Assembly (NCBI GenBank): GCA_018712905.1 | Contig: DVGD01000048.1 | Coordinates: forward strand, 1 to 17,177 | DNA length: 17,177 nucleotides | Origin: Candidatus Avoscillospira stercoripullorum | Lineage (GTDB): Bacteria; Bacillota; Clostridia; Oscillospirales; Oscillospiraceae | Direction of reading: 5' to 3' | Part shown: piece after piece, positions 1-7,361 of the stretch | Layout of the letters: each line of letters starts with the position of its first letter | Position numbering within the stretch: the first letter of the stretch is position 1 | Notes under the pieces: generated by a model | Databases searched by the model: none | Seen by the model: only the letters and a program-made list of their open reading frames with translations | What the model was told of the DNA's origin: nothing | Translations under genes and position numbers: made by a program

Positions 1-284
1 TCGCTTTTTACTCTGCCCACTTTCAGAAGCGCAGCAGTAATGCCATAGGCTGCCAATTCCCAAGTGGGCGTTTTCGCTTCCTCTTCGTCATGATAGTAAG
101 ATTCCATCCCGTTGAGGATGGCATAAACGCCCTGTTCAAGATCTTCCAGCGCTGATTCGATAGACGCATCATTGTTCCTGTGCTGAGATCTGAATTCCCC
201 AGAATCCCCGCACCAACCACACTCCCAGCGATGTCCACGGATCATAACCGGGCTGCCACAATGCGGGCAACGGAAATTTGGCAT
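1..284 (-). CDS. Small zinc-ribbon protein, partial (3' end beyond the left edge)
   Basis: An open frame on the minus strand begins with ATG at 284-282 and stays open to the left edge (94 codons visible). The start MPNFRCPHCGSPVMIRGH contains C6-x2-C9 and is followed by C22-x2-C25 in ECGWCG, a four-cysteine zinc ribbon. The remainder is acidic and helical, with ALEDLEQGVYAILNG and then a stretch around ELAAYGITAALLKVG. Upstream of the ATG lie a purine-rich AAGGATGGTGG ribosome site and a plausible promoter. I do not recognise the family. The ribbon suggests metal binding and possibly nucleic-acid or protein contact, but no function can be assigned. It is divergent from the yesL-like gene and has no visible link to the glucan locus. 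Confidence 0.72.
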   Translation of the reverse strand, partial: MPNFRCPHCGSPVMIRGHRWECGWCGDSGEFRSQHRNNDASIESALEDLEQGVYAILNGMESYYHDEEEAKTPTWELAAYGITAALLKVGRVKS

Positions 285-326
285 ATTTACCACCATCCTT
301 TTGGCTCGTTACGCTTGTATATCAGT

Positions 327-355
327 ATTGTATCAGACCTTTTCTTGTGTAACAA
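327..355 (-). promoter_or_regulatory. Probable sigma-A promoter for the zinc-ribbon gene
   Basis: Read on the minus strand, TTGTTA (355-350) is separated by 17 nt from TACAAT (332-327). The predicted start is near 320, about 35 nt before the ATG. The -10 matches 5/6 and the -35 matches 4/6 of consensus. Confidence 0.5.
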
Positions 356-494
356 GCGGCTCAATTGGAATCTATGTATGAATGATAGGACATACTTTGT
401 GTTATGATCGAAAAAATCAAATATTCTTCAGCGTGTCGAAGAAGTCTTTTCGCCACCACCTTTTTGATCGTGCAAAGGGTCTTACCCCCTTAAC
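356..494. other. Intergenic region without recognisable gene
   Basis: This lies between the divergent zinc-ribbon and yesL-like genes, before the repeats of the yesL promoter region. Short open frames here have no ribosome site or recognisable protein character. I see no RNA gene. Confidence 0.5.
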
Positions 495-547
495 ACATTT
501 CCCACGTCATTGCGCCCCATTCTCCAAGAAAGTGACATTTCCCGTCA
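495..547. repeat. Direct repeat ACATTTCCC(AC)GTCA upstream of yesL-like gene
   Basis: ACATTTCCCACGTCA (495-509) recurs as ACATTTCCCGTCA (535-547). The starts are 40 bp apart and the second copy overlaps the candidate -35 region. The arrangement suits an activator binding site, for example for an AraC-family protein. The binding role is inference. Confidence 0.4.
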
Positions 548-562
548 AGAAGATAATATACT
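533..562 (+). promoter_or_regulatory. Candidate promoter of the yesL-like gene
   Basis: TATACT at 557-562 is a good -10. At 533-538 TGACAT lies 18 nt upstream, a weak -35, which would fit activator dependence. The segment ATAATATACT (553-562) also occurs at 8330-8339 in the transporter operator, and TGACATTT (533-540) also occurs at 8288-8295 and 8201-8208. Confidence 0.4.
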
Positions 563-670
563 TTCCGGACAAATTGCGCTATGATGCAATCAACATTGCA
601 CGTGACAAATCCTGCTCCATTGGCCGCAACAAGGCCGCCGGGAGAATGAATTTTGAGGGGGATGCCGTCC

Positions 671-1288
671 ATGAAGGATAAGCTGCAGCCAGAAAATCCG
701 GTTATTCGGTTTTTGACTCGGGTATGTGATTTGCTGATGCTGAATTTGATGCTGGATTTTCTCTGCCTCACAATTGTTCTTATGGGCAGCGTGGTGACCT
801 CCCTTTATTCCGTTACCCTAAAAATGGTCTATCGGGAATCAGATTCGGTGGTTCGGCCTTTTTTGCGGGGAATTCGCAGCAATGTGGTTTCGTCCTTCCC
901 CGCAACCATCCTTCTTTTTGCGGATGTATTTCTGATCGCCCTTTGTCACGAAGGACTCCATGCCGAAGCGCTGCTCTTTTCTCCGTTCCTCCTGGTGGAA
1001 TTGGCTGCAATGGCGGTGCTGTTGACTGCCCTTTTGTCCTATCTCTTCCCGCTGATCGCTCGGTTCGAGAACTCCTTTTCCAAACATCTGAACCACGCAG
1101 TACGACTGGCGTTGGCCAATCTGCCTACCACCTGCCTGCTTACCTTGGTCAATCTGCTGCCATATCTGTCCGTGGCTTACATGCCGCAGGGGGGATATCT
1201 GCTTGGTTTCTGGCTTTTGATGGGAGTTGCAGGGGGTGCTTATGTCAACTCTTTCTATCTGCGTCGGGTTTTTGACCAAATTTCATAG
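671..1288 (+). CDS. YesL-like DUF624 membrane protein
   Basis: An integral membrane protein of 205 residues, the usual size for the YesL/DUF624 family found beside carbohydrate-uptake loci in Bacillota; its biochemical role is unknown. The family signature is visible at the N-terminus: a DLLMLNLMLDF stretch (residues 20-30), then VVTSLYSVTLKMV and a charged segment before VVRPFLRG. About five hydrophobic segments are seen, near 20-48, 74-92, 100-130, 147-168 and 175-195. I chose ATG 671 because GAGGGGG (655-661) is well spaced from it; ATG 662 is the alternative, and an in-frame TTG exists at 653. It precedes the GH16-GH94 genes but is separated from them by a terminator. DUF624 proteins commonly accompany CUT1 transporters, which supports a link to the locus. 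Confidence 0.83.
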   Translation: MKDKLQPENPVIRFLTRVCDLLMLNLMLDFLCLTIVLMGSVVTSLYSVTLKMVYRESDSVVRPFLRGIRSNVVSSFPATILLFADVFLIALCHEGLHAEALLFSPFLLVELAAMAVLLTALLSYLFPLIARFENSFSKHLNHAVRLALANLPTTCLLTLVNLLPYLSVAYMPQGGYLLGFWLLMGVAGGAYVNSFYLRRVFDQIS

Positions 1289-1313
1289 GTGCTTCCGGAA
1301 GAAAGTTGTGGAT

Positions 1314-1343
1314 TTGATATTCCTTGCTGCTTCTTGATATACT
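1314..1343 (+). promoter_or_regulatory. Probable promoter for the GH16-GH94-GH94 unit
   Basis: TTGATA (1314-1319), an 18-nt spacer and TATACT (1338-1343) with an extended TG motif (TGA directly before TATACT). The predicted start is near 1350, only about 12 nt before the terminator hairpin at 1362. Transcripts from it would meet the terminator before the GH16 gene. Confidence 0.55.
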
Positions 1344-1361
1344 TCTGCCTGCATTCACTTT

Positions 1362-1406
1362 AAAATGGAACGCGTCAAATATGATGCGTTCCATTTTTTG
1401 CTTTTT
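1362..1406 (+). terminator. Strong intrinsic terminator / attenuator before GH16
   Basis: Left arm 1362-1377 (AAAATGGAACGCGTCA) pairs with 1382-1397 (TGATGCGTTCCATTTT) over 16 bp, with a single G-U pair and a four-base loop AATA. A T tract follows (1394-1399, then 1402-1406). It can end yesL transcripts, but because a promoter lies just upstream and the GH16 ribosome site only about 20 nt downstream, it may equally act as an attenuator. The same 36 bp is a long dyad and could be a DNA operator. Confidence 0.85.
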
Positions 1407-1436
1407 GGGGCGCAGCTTGGGAAGGGTGGATGGAAT

Positions 1437-2204
1437 ATGCAGCAGACCCTCTCTTACGAGGGTTATACCCTGGTGTTTGAGGACAACTTTGATTCCCGCA
1501 TCTTAAATCGAGAGAACTGGGTCGTGGAACAGCATGAGCCCGGTTGGGTCAATGCGGAATGGCAGCGTTATGTGGATTCCCCGGAGACAGTTTTCCTGAG
1601 AGAGGGGAAGCTGTGTCTGAAAAGCGTCAAAACGGTGGAAGCGGATGGAACCATATCCTATGCTTCTGGACGGATTTCCACGGAACACAAGCAGGATTTC
1701 ACCTACGGCATCTTCGAGGCAAGGCTCAAGGTTCCCCGAGGAGCCGGACTCTTGCCGGCGTTCTGGCTGATGGCCACAGACGAAGAACGCTATGGCAACT
1801 GGCCTTGCTGCGGGGAAATCGACATCATGGAAATTAAGGGACAGGATTCTAAAACCAACTACGCCACCATCCATTTCGGCCTTCCGCACCAACAGCGGCA
1901 GGGAGTATTTACCCTGGAAGCCGAGGATTTTGCCGATTCATTTCATACATTTTCTCTGGAATGGCTGCCGGGGATGCTCCGGTGGTATGTGGACGGCAAG
2001 CTCTTCTTTCAGGAAACATCGTGGTACAGCACCGACGCGCAGGGCGTACGGATGCCCTTTCCTGCGCCCTTTGATCACAAGATGTATCTAATTTTGAACC
2101 TGGCTGTGGGCGGAAATTGGGTGGGGTATCCCGATGAGACAACGGAGTTCGACGCCGCCATTTACGCGGTGGATTATGTAAAGGTCTACCAAATAACAAC
2201 GTAA
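1437..2204 (+). CDS. GH16 endo-beta-1,3(4)-glucanase (laminarinase type), apparently cytoplasmic
   Basis: Endo-acting beta-glucanase that cuts internal beta-1,3 (or mixed-linkage) bonds; 255 residues, a bare catalytic domain. The GH16 active site reads GEIDIMEIKG, with E127, D129 and E132 as nucleophile, assisting Asp and acid/base. The extra residue (IDIME rather than the lichenase IDIEF) marks the laminarinase-like branch. YTLVFEDNFD at the N-terminus and the WPCCGEID context are also typical. I start at ATG 1437, preceded by AAGGGTGG (1422-1429), because the upstream in-frame ATG (1365) lies inside the terminator hairpin. From this start there is no signal peptide, transmembrane segment or binding module, which is unusual for an endo-glucanase and suggests action on imported oligosaccharides. 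It is followed after 14 nt by the first phosphorylase gene. Exact linkage preference cannot be read from the sequence. Confidence 0.9.
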   Translation: MQQTLSYEGYTLVFEDNFDSRILNRENWVVEQHEPGWVNAEWQRYVDSPETVFLREGKLCLKSVKTVEADGTISYASGRISTEHKQDFTYGIFEARLKVPRGAGLLPAFWLMATDEERYGNWPCCGEIDIMEIKGQDSKTNYATIHFGLPHQQRQGVFTLEAEDFADSFHTFSLEWLPGMLRWYVDGKLFFQETSWYSTDAQGVRMPFPAPFDHKMYLILNLAVGGNWVGYPDETTEFDAAIYAVDYVKVYQITT

Positions 2205-2218
2205 TAGAGGAGATTGCC

Positions 2219-4933
2219 ATGAACAAACTGGAGTTTTTAGGAGATGACGCCAGCTTCCGACTGCAAAATCCGGAGCAGATCAGCTATCTCTATTTCCCGC
2301 TTGCCAGTGAAGCGGGGCTGAAAAGCGCGATCACGCCCAATCTGGGCGGTGACAGCAAGCTGGATCAGGAGACCTTTCTCTTGGAGCCGGTGAGCGCCGA
2401 AAACCTCCACGCAAGCCGCAGCACCCGAAACTTCTGGTGTATCACAGACCAGGGCTGCTGGTCTGCAACCGGCGTATCCGCCCTGCAGGAGTCTCAGCGA
2501 TTTACGCCGGATGCGGATGCAAGCACGCTGACTGCCGGGTTGATGTGGCAGCGGGTGTGCCGTGCATCCGACCGGGAGGGACTTCGGGCGGAAATCACAT
2601 CCTTTGTGCCCCCCGGGGAGAATGTGGAGCTGATGGCAGTCCGCATCACCAACACCGGCGCCAGAGAGAAAGCGGTGACCGGGGTGGCGGCCGTCCCAAT
2701 CTACGGCAGAAGCGCAGACAATATCCGGGATCACCGAAATGTGACCTCCATGCTTCATCGGATTCGCACCACGGAGTATGGTGTGCTGGTGAAGCCCACC
2801 ATGTCTTTTGATGAGAAAGGCCACCGGGCAAACCGCACGACCTACTATGTTCTGGGCAGTTTGGGAGATGGGGGAAGACCCAGAGATTTTTATCCCACAG
2901 TGGAGTCCTTTTTGGGGGAGGGCGGTACCTTCCTGCGCCCTCGGGCGGTATATGAGGCTTGGCCGGGGGTGGCGGCCGGTACGGCGGTGGATGGCCGCGA
3001 GGCCATGGGTGCAATTCGCTTTCCTGTCGTTACCTTGCAGCCCGGTCAGAGCGCGCAATTCCAGATTTTGCTGGGTATTACCCAGGATGAGACAGATATT
3101 CCGCGCATCATGCGCGCATATCAGACCTCCCAGCAGGTGGAGCAGGCGCTGGAGGACACAAAGGCATACTGGCAGAGCCGGGTAAATGTGTCGTACCAAA
3201 CCGGAAACGTCCCCTATGACCGACTGCTGCGGTGGGTCAGCTTCCAGCCGCTTCTGCGGAGATTGTACGGCTGTTCCTTCCTGCCCCATCACGACTATGG
3301 TCGGGGCGGCCGTGGATGGCGGGATCTCTGGCAGGATTGCCTTTCTTTGCTGCTGATGGATCCGGGCGATGTGGGGCGGATGATTAAAGCCAACTTTGGC
3401 GGTGTGCGGATTGACGGAACCAACGCCACCATTATCGGTGCCGGGGACGGGAACTTCATTGCCGACCGAAACGGAATTGCACGCGTCTGGATGGATCACG
3501 CCCTGTGGCCGCTGATGACCACCAAGCTCTACATTGACCAGACCGGAGATCTGGGGATTCTCCTGGAAAAGGCGCCGTATTTTAAAGACGCCCAGGGGAT
3601 GCGGGGCACAGCACCGGATGCACACTGGAAAGAACAGGATGGAAGCCTGCAGCGAACCGCAGACGGGCAGCTGTACCAGGGCACCATTCTGGAGCATCTT
3701 CTGCTGCAGCATCTAACTGCCTTTTATGAGGTAGGCAGCCACAACATTTTCCGGCTCCGGGGCGCAGACTGGAATGACGCCCTGGATATGGCTGCCGAAC
3801 ACGGCGAGAGCGTGGCATTTACCTGTGCCTATGCCGGGAACTTCTTGGATCTGGCTGATCTGGTGCGCCGTCTGGATGGGGTGGGCGGCAGCGGCACGGC
3901 GGAAGTCCTGGAGGAAATTCAGATGCTTCTGGCAGAGGATCCCGCCCTTTACGAGAACGTGGAAGAGAAAAATGCGCTTCTCAAGCACTATGCCGAGCGC
4001 TGTCTGCACACAGTCAGCGGACGAACCGCCGCCATCTCCCTCCAGGCGCTGGCGGATCATCTGGAAGGCAAGGCTCGCTGGCTGATGGAGCATATCCGCA
4101 AGCAGGAGTGGATCAACGCCGGATCAGAGGAAGGGTGGTTCAACAGCTACTATGACAACCACGGCCGCAGGGTGGAGGGAATTTCAGACCAGGGTGTCCG
4201 GATGATGCTCACCGGCCAGGTATTTGCCATTATGAGCGGCACTGCCTCCGCTGAGCAGGTGAAGGCCATCACCAAAAGCGCGGATCACTATCTCTACCGC
4301 CGGGAAATCGGAGGCTACCGCCTGAATACCGATTTCCATGAGCTGAAATTCGACATGGGACGGATGTTTGGCTTTGCCTACGGGGAAAAGGAAAACGGCG
4401 CCGTGTTTTCCCATATGACGGTCATGTACGCCAATGCACTCTATCGCCGTGGCTTTGTCAGGGAGGGCTACCGCGCCCTACAGACGCTGGCTGACGCCGC
4501 GTTGGCATTTGAAACAAGCAAAATTTACCCCGGCATTCCCGAGTATTTTAATGCCGATGGGCGTGGCGTTTACCACTATCTGACAGGTGCCGCCAGCTGG
4601 TATATGCTTACCGTCATCACCCAGGTATTCGGCGTCCGCGGAGAAAAGGGGAACCTGATCCTTGCGCCGCAGCTGGTGCGCGAACAGTTCGACGCGCAGG
4701 GCAAGGCCTCCATTGGACTTACATTTGCCGGAAAACGGTGCTTTGTTACCTATGTCAATGGGGAAAAGGCAGATTGGGATGGCTACCGGCTTCAAGCTGC
4801 CGTCTGGAAGGAAACCGCCTCCGGGCAGGAGACGCCGCTGGTGGTGCGGGATGGGAAAGCAGTCCTTCCCCGGGCAGTCCTGGAGACGCTGCCCCATAAC
4901 AGCGAAATCCACATCGAAATTCAATTGGCCTGA
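2219..4933 (+). CDS. GH94 phosphorylase, laminaribiose-phosphorylase-like
   Basis: Inverting GH94 phosphorylase of 904 residues. These enzymes split a beta-glucosyl disaccharide or oligosaccharide with phosphate, giving alpha-glucose 1-phosphate in the cytoplasm. Visible features: N-terminal beta-sandwich (about 1-300), linker helices, then an (alpha/alpha)6 barrel. The sugar-binding motif RGWRDLWQD is at 365-373, the catalytic Asp is D517 in GADWNDALDMA, and the phosphate-loop motif LTGAAS includes T789-G790. The N-terminal pattern (SYLYFPLASEAGLKSAITP) and the length resemble laminaribiose phosphorylases (about 910 residues); 1,2-beta-oligoglucan phosphorylases share features but are longer. 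With GH16 upstream, a beta-1,3-linked substrate is the best guess. The ribosome site GAGGAG precedes ATG 2219; the next gene follows after 13 nt. Confidence 0.87.
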   Translation: MNKLEFLGDDASFRLQNPEQISYLYFPLASEAGLKSAITPNLGGDSKLDQETFLLEPVSAENLHASRSTRNFWCITDQGCWSATGVSALQESQRFTPDADASTLTAGLMWQRVCRASDREGLRAEITSFVPPGENVELMAVRITNTGAREKAVTGVAAVPIYGRSADNIRDHRNVTSMLHRIRTTEYGVLVKPTMSFDEKGHRANRTTYYVLGSLGDGGRPRDFYPTVESFLGEGGTFLRPRAVYEAWPGVAAGTAVDGREAMGAIRFPVVTLQPGQSAQFQILLGITQDETDIPRIMRAYQTSQQVEQALEDTKAYWQSRVNVSYQTGNVPYDRLLRWVSFQPLLRRLYGCSFLPHHDYGRGGRGWRDLWQDCLSLLLMDPGDVGRMIKANFGGVRIDGTNATIIGAGDGNFIADRNGIARVWMDHALWPLMTTKLYIDQTGDLGILLEKAPYFKDAQGMRGTAPDAHWKEQDGSLQRTADGQLYQGTILEHLLLQHLTAFYEVGSHNIFRLRGADWNDALDMAAEHGESVAFTCAYAGNFLDLADLVRRLDGVGGSGTAEVLEEIQMLLAEDPALYENVEEKNALLKHYAERCLHTVSGRTAAISLQALADHLEGKARWLMEHIRKQEWINAGSEEGWFNSYYDNHGRRVEGISDQGVRMMLTGQVFAIMSGTASAEQVKAITKSADHYLYRREIGGYRLNTDFHELKFDMGRMFGFAYGEKENGAVFSHMTVMYANALYRRGFVREGYRALQTLADAALAFETSKIYPGIPEYFNADGRGVYHYLTGAASWYMLTVITQVFGVRGEKGNLILAPQLVREQFDAQGKASIGLTFAGKRCFVTYVNGEKADWDGYRLQAAVWKETASGQETPLVVRDGKAVLPRAVLETLPHNSEIHIEIQLA

Positions 4934-4946
4934 GAAAGGAAGACCT

Positions 4947-7358
4947 ATGCAGTACGGATATTTTGACGATAAAAACCGGGAATATGTGATTACCAGACCA
5001 GACACTCCTGAGCCGTGGGCCAATTATCTGGGCTCCCCAGAATACGGCGCGCTGATCTCCAACAATGCCGGCGGCTACAGCTTTGCCAAATCCGGCGCAA
5101 ACGGGCGAATCCTGCGCTATGTGTTCAACCAGTTCGACCAGCCGGGACGGTACATCTATCTTCGGGACAACGACAGCGGAGAATACTGGTCGGCTTCCTG
5201 GCAGCCGGTGGGAAAAGACCTGAGCGAGTACAAAAGTGAGTGCCGTCACGGTACCGGCTACACCAAAATCGCAGCGGCGTACCTGGGGATTTATAGCCAG
5301 GCGGTTTATTATGTTCCATTGGGCAGCGCCTATGAGGTCTGGGCGCTCACGGTGCGCAATGATTCTCCGGCCTCCAGATCCCTGACCCTCACCGGGTATG
5401 CCGAGTTTACCAACAACGGCAACTATGAACAAGACCAGATAAATCTCCAGTATTCCCAGTTTATCACCAGAACACTGTTCGAGAACAACCGGATTCGGCA
5501 GCAGATTCACGGCAATCTGGACGCCCTGGACGCGGACAAGACCGTTGATGAGAAGTCGGTCACGGAACGGTTTTTTGGTCTGGCCGGCGGGGCTGTCTCC
5601 TCTTACTGCGGAGATCGAGCCAAATTTCTGGGGCGTTATCGGGGCTACGGCAACCCTGTGGGCGTTGAGACCGGAGATCTGGGGAATGAACTCAATTACA
5701 ATGAGAACAGCTGCGGCGCCTTGTCCACGCGCATCACCCTCAAGCCGGGCGAAGCGCGGACGCTGGCCTTCCTGCTGGGAGAAAAATCGCGCCAGGAGAG
5801 CGAGGCCATTCTTCAGGCCTATGGAGATCCTGCGGCGGTTTGCTCCCAAGAGCTGGAACGCCTGACAGAGGATTGGCACAGCAAATTTTCCCAGTTTCAA
5901 GTCAAAACCCCTAGTCCTGCCTTTGACACCATGATCAATACCTGGAACGCCTATAACTGCTTTATGACCTTCACCTGGTCGAGAGCCGCCTCCTTCATTT
6001 ACTGCGGATTGAGAAATGGATACGGCTACCGGGATACGGTGCAGGATATTCAAGGCGTTATTCATCTGGCGCCGGAACAGGCTGCGGAAAAGATCAGGTT
6101 CATGCTTTCCGCCCAGGTGGATCATGGCGGTGGTCTGCCCCTGGTCAAATTCACCCACAACCCTGGACATGAGGACACGCCTGAGGACGAATCCTATGTA
6201 CGTGTCACCGGCCACCCGGCCTACCGGGCTGACGATGCCCTCTGGCTGTTCCCTACGGTATACAAATACATTGCCGAAACCGGAAACGTGGCCTTCCTCC
6301 ACGAGGTTGTCCCGTTTGCCAATCGGGACTCGGGGACGGTCTATGAACATCTGAAGCGGGCGCTGGACTTCTCCCTGCAGCATCTGGGTCCCCATGGAAT
6401 GCCGGCAGGCCTGTATGCCGACTGGAACGACTGCCTGCGCTTGGGCGCTGATGGAGAATCCTCCTTTGTTGCGTTCCAGTTCTACCATGCCTTCACCGTA
6501 TTGCGCGCCTTCGCCCAGTGCCTCGGCGATACGGACTATCTGGCCTGGCTGGAAGAGAACCAGGCTGCGCTGCGGGAGAAACTGGTGCGGCTGTGCTGGA
6601 ATGAGGATCGCTTTATCCGCGGCTTTACGGAATCGGGGGAGACCATTGGCGAGCGCACCGCTCCTGAGGCAAACCTGTGGCTCAATCCTCAAAGCTGGGG
6701 CGTTATCAGCGGCCTTGCCGACCAGGAGCAGGCGCAGCGCTCCATGGAGCTGGTTTATCAACGGCTGAATACAGAATACGGCGCCATTCTGATGGATCCG
6801 CCATACCACGCCCATGCATTCCCCGGTGCACTCGCGGTGATTTACAACGCAGGCGTGAAGGAAAATGCCGGCGTCTTTTCCCAGTCCCAGGGGTGGCTGA
6901 TTCTGGCAGAAGCCTTGCTGGGGCATGGGGAACGCGCCTATACGTACTTCCAGGAAAACGCACCCTCCATGCAGAACGACCGGGCAGAGATTCGCGGAAT
7001 AGAGCCGTACTGCTACGGTCAGTTTACCGAGGGCAAAGCCAGCCCCCACGCCGGACGCTCTCACGTTCACTGGCTCACCGGAACGGCTTCCACGGTCATG
7101 GTGGGATGCGTGGAAGGCATTCTTGGTATGCGGCCGGATCTTTACGGCATCAAAATAGCGCCCTCCATCCCGAAGGAGTGGAAGACGCTGGAAATTCGCA
7201 AAGTATTTCGCGGCAGAATCCTGCACATTCTGGTGGAAAATCCCCGGGGCAAAGAGTCTGGCTGCACCAGCCTCACCGTCAACGGCGTTGCAGTAGAAGG
7301 AAACTACGTGCCGGAACGCTTGCTGACGGCACAGACGGAAATTGTCCTGACGCTGTAG
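4947..7358 (+). CDS. GH94 phosphorylase, cellobiose/chitobiose-phosphorylase-like
   Basis: Second GH94 enzyme, 803 residues, the size of cellobiose and chitobiose phosphorylases (about 800-810). It begins MQYGYFDDKNREYVITRP, the typical start of that branch. Seen in order: beta-sandwich domain (about 1-270), GYRDTVQD at 360-367, ADDALWLFPT, catalytic D492 in YADWNDCLRLG, and the phosphate-loop segment WLTGTAS at 709-715. It lacks any signal peptide. LNPQSWGVISG in the barrel looks more like cellobiose than chitobiose phosphorylases from memory, and a neighbouring GH16 and beta-1,3 phosphorylase favour cellobiose, but specificity remains an inference. Start ATG 4947 has GAAAGGA (4934-4940) upstream; a longer in-frame reading from 4662 lies inside the previous gene and is rejected. 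Its stop is 3 bp from the stop of the opposing araC-type gene, with no terminator between. Confidence 0.9.
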   Translation: MQYGYFDDKNREYVITRPDTPEPWANYLGSPEYGALISNNAGGYSFAKSGANGRILRYVFNQFDQPGRYIYLRDNDSGEYWSASWQPVGKDLSEYKSECRHGTGYTKIAAAYLGIYSQAVYYVPLGSAYEVWALTVRNDSPASRSLTLTGYAEFTNNGNYEQDQINLQYSQFITRTLFENNRIRQQIHGNLDALDADKTVDEKSVTERFFGLAGGAVSSYCGDRAKFLGRYRGYGNPVGVETGDLGNELNYNENSCGALSTRITLKPGEARTLAFLLGEKSRQESEAILQAYGDPAAVCSQELERLTEDWHSKFSQFQVKTPSPAFDTMINTWNAYNCFMTFTWSRAASFIYCGLRNGYGYRDTVQDIQGVIHLAPEQAAEKIRFMLSAQVDHGGGLPLVKFTHNPGHEDTPEDESYVRVTGHPAYRADDALWLFPTVYKYIAETGNVAFLHEVVPFANRDSGTVYEHLKRALDFSLQHLGPHGMPAGLYADWNDCLRLGADGESSFVAFQFYHAFTVLRAFAQCLGDTDYLAWLEENQAALREKLVRLCWNEDRFIRGFTESGETIGERTAPEANLWLNPQSWGVISGLADQEQAQRSMELVYQRLNTEYGAILMDPPYHAHAFPGALAVIYNAGVKENAGVFSQSQGWLILAEALLGHGERAYTYFQENAPSMQNDRAEIRGIEPYCYGQFTEGKASPHAGRSHVHWLTGTASTVMVGCVEGILGMRPDLYGIKIAPSIPKEWKTLEIRKVFRGRILHILVENPRGKESGCTSLTVNGVAVEGNYVPERLLTAQTEIVLTL

Positions 7359-7361
7359 GGG

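Noticed and set aside
382..681. Open frame of 99 codons upstream of the yesL-like gene
   Set aside because: It has no ribosome site, its composition is not protein-like, it covers the yesL promoter and overlaps the yesL start in another frame.
1362..1397. CcpA cre site in the dyad before GH16
   Set aside because: TGGAACGCGTCA resembles parts of a cre site, but the central CG is out of register with the consensus. The stem plus T tract is better explained as a terminator.
1365..1436. N-terminal extension of GH16 from ATG 1365
   Set aside because: This ATG is in the left arm of the intrinsic terminator and has no ribosome site. The extension has no signal-peptide pattern. ATG 1437 has a proper ribosome site and begins right before the GH16 fold.
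2237..3712. Long minus-strand open frame (491 codons) opposite the first GH94 gene
   Set aside because: It is a shadow of a GC-rich real gene on the plus strand. The translation has no domain character and there is no ribosome site or promoter.
4755..7226. Minus-strand open frame of 823 codons opposite the second GH94 gene
   Set aside because: Its length arises from codon bias of the well-supported GH94 gene on the plus strand. The translation is unrecognisable and overlaps two clear GH94 proteins.
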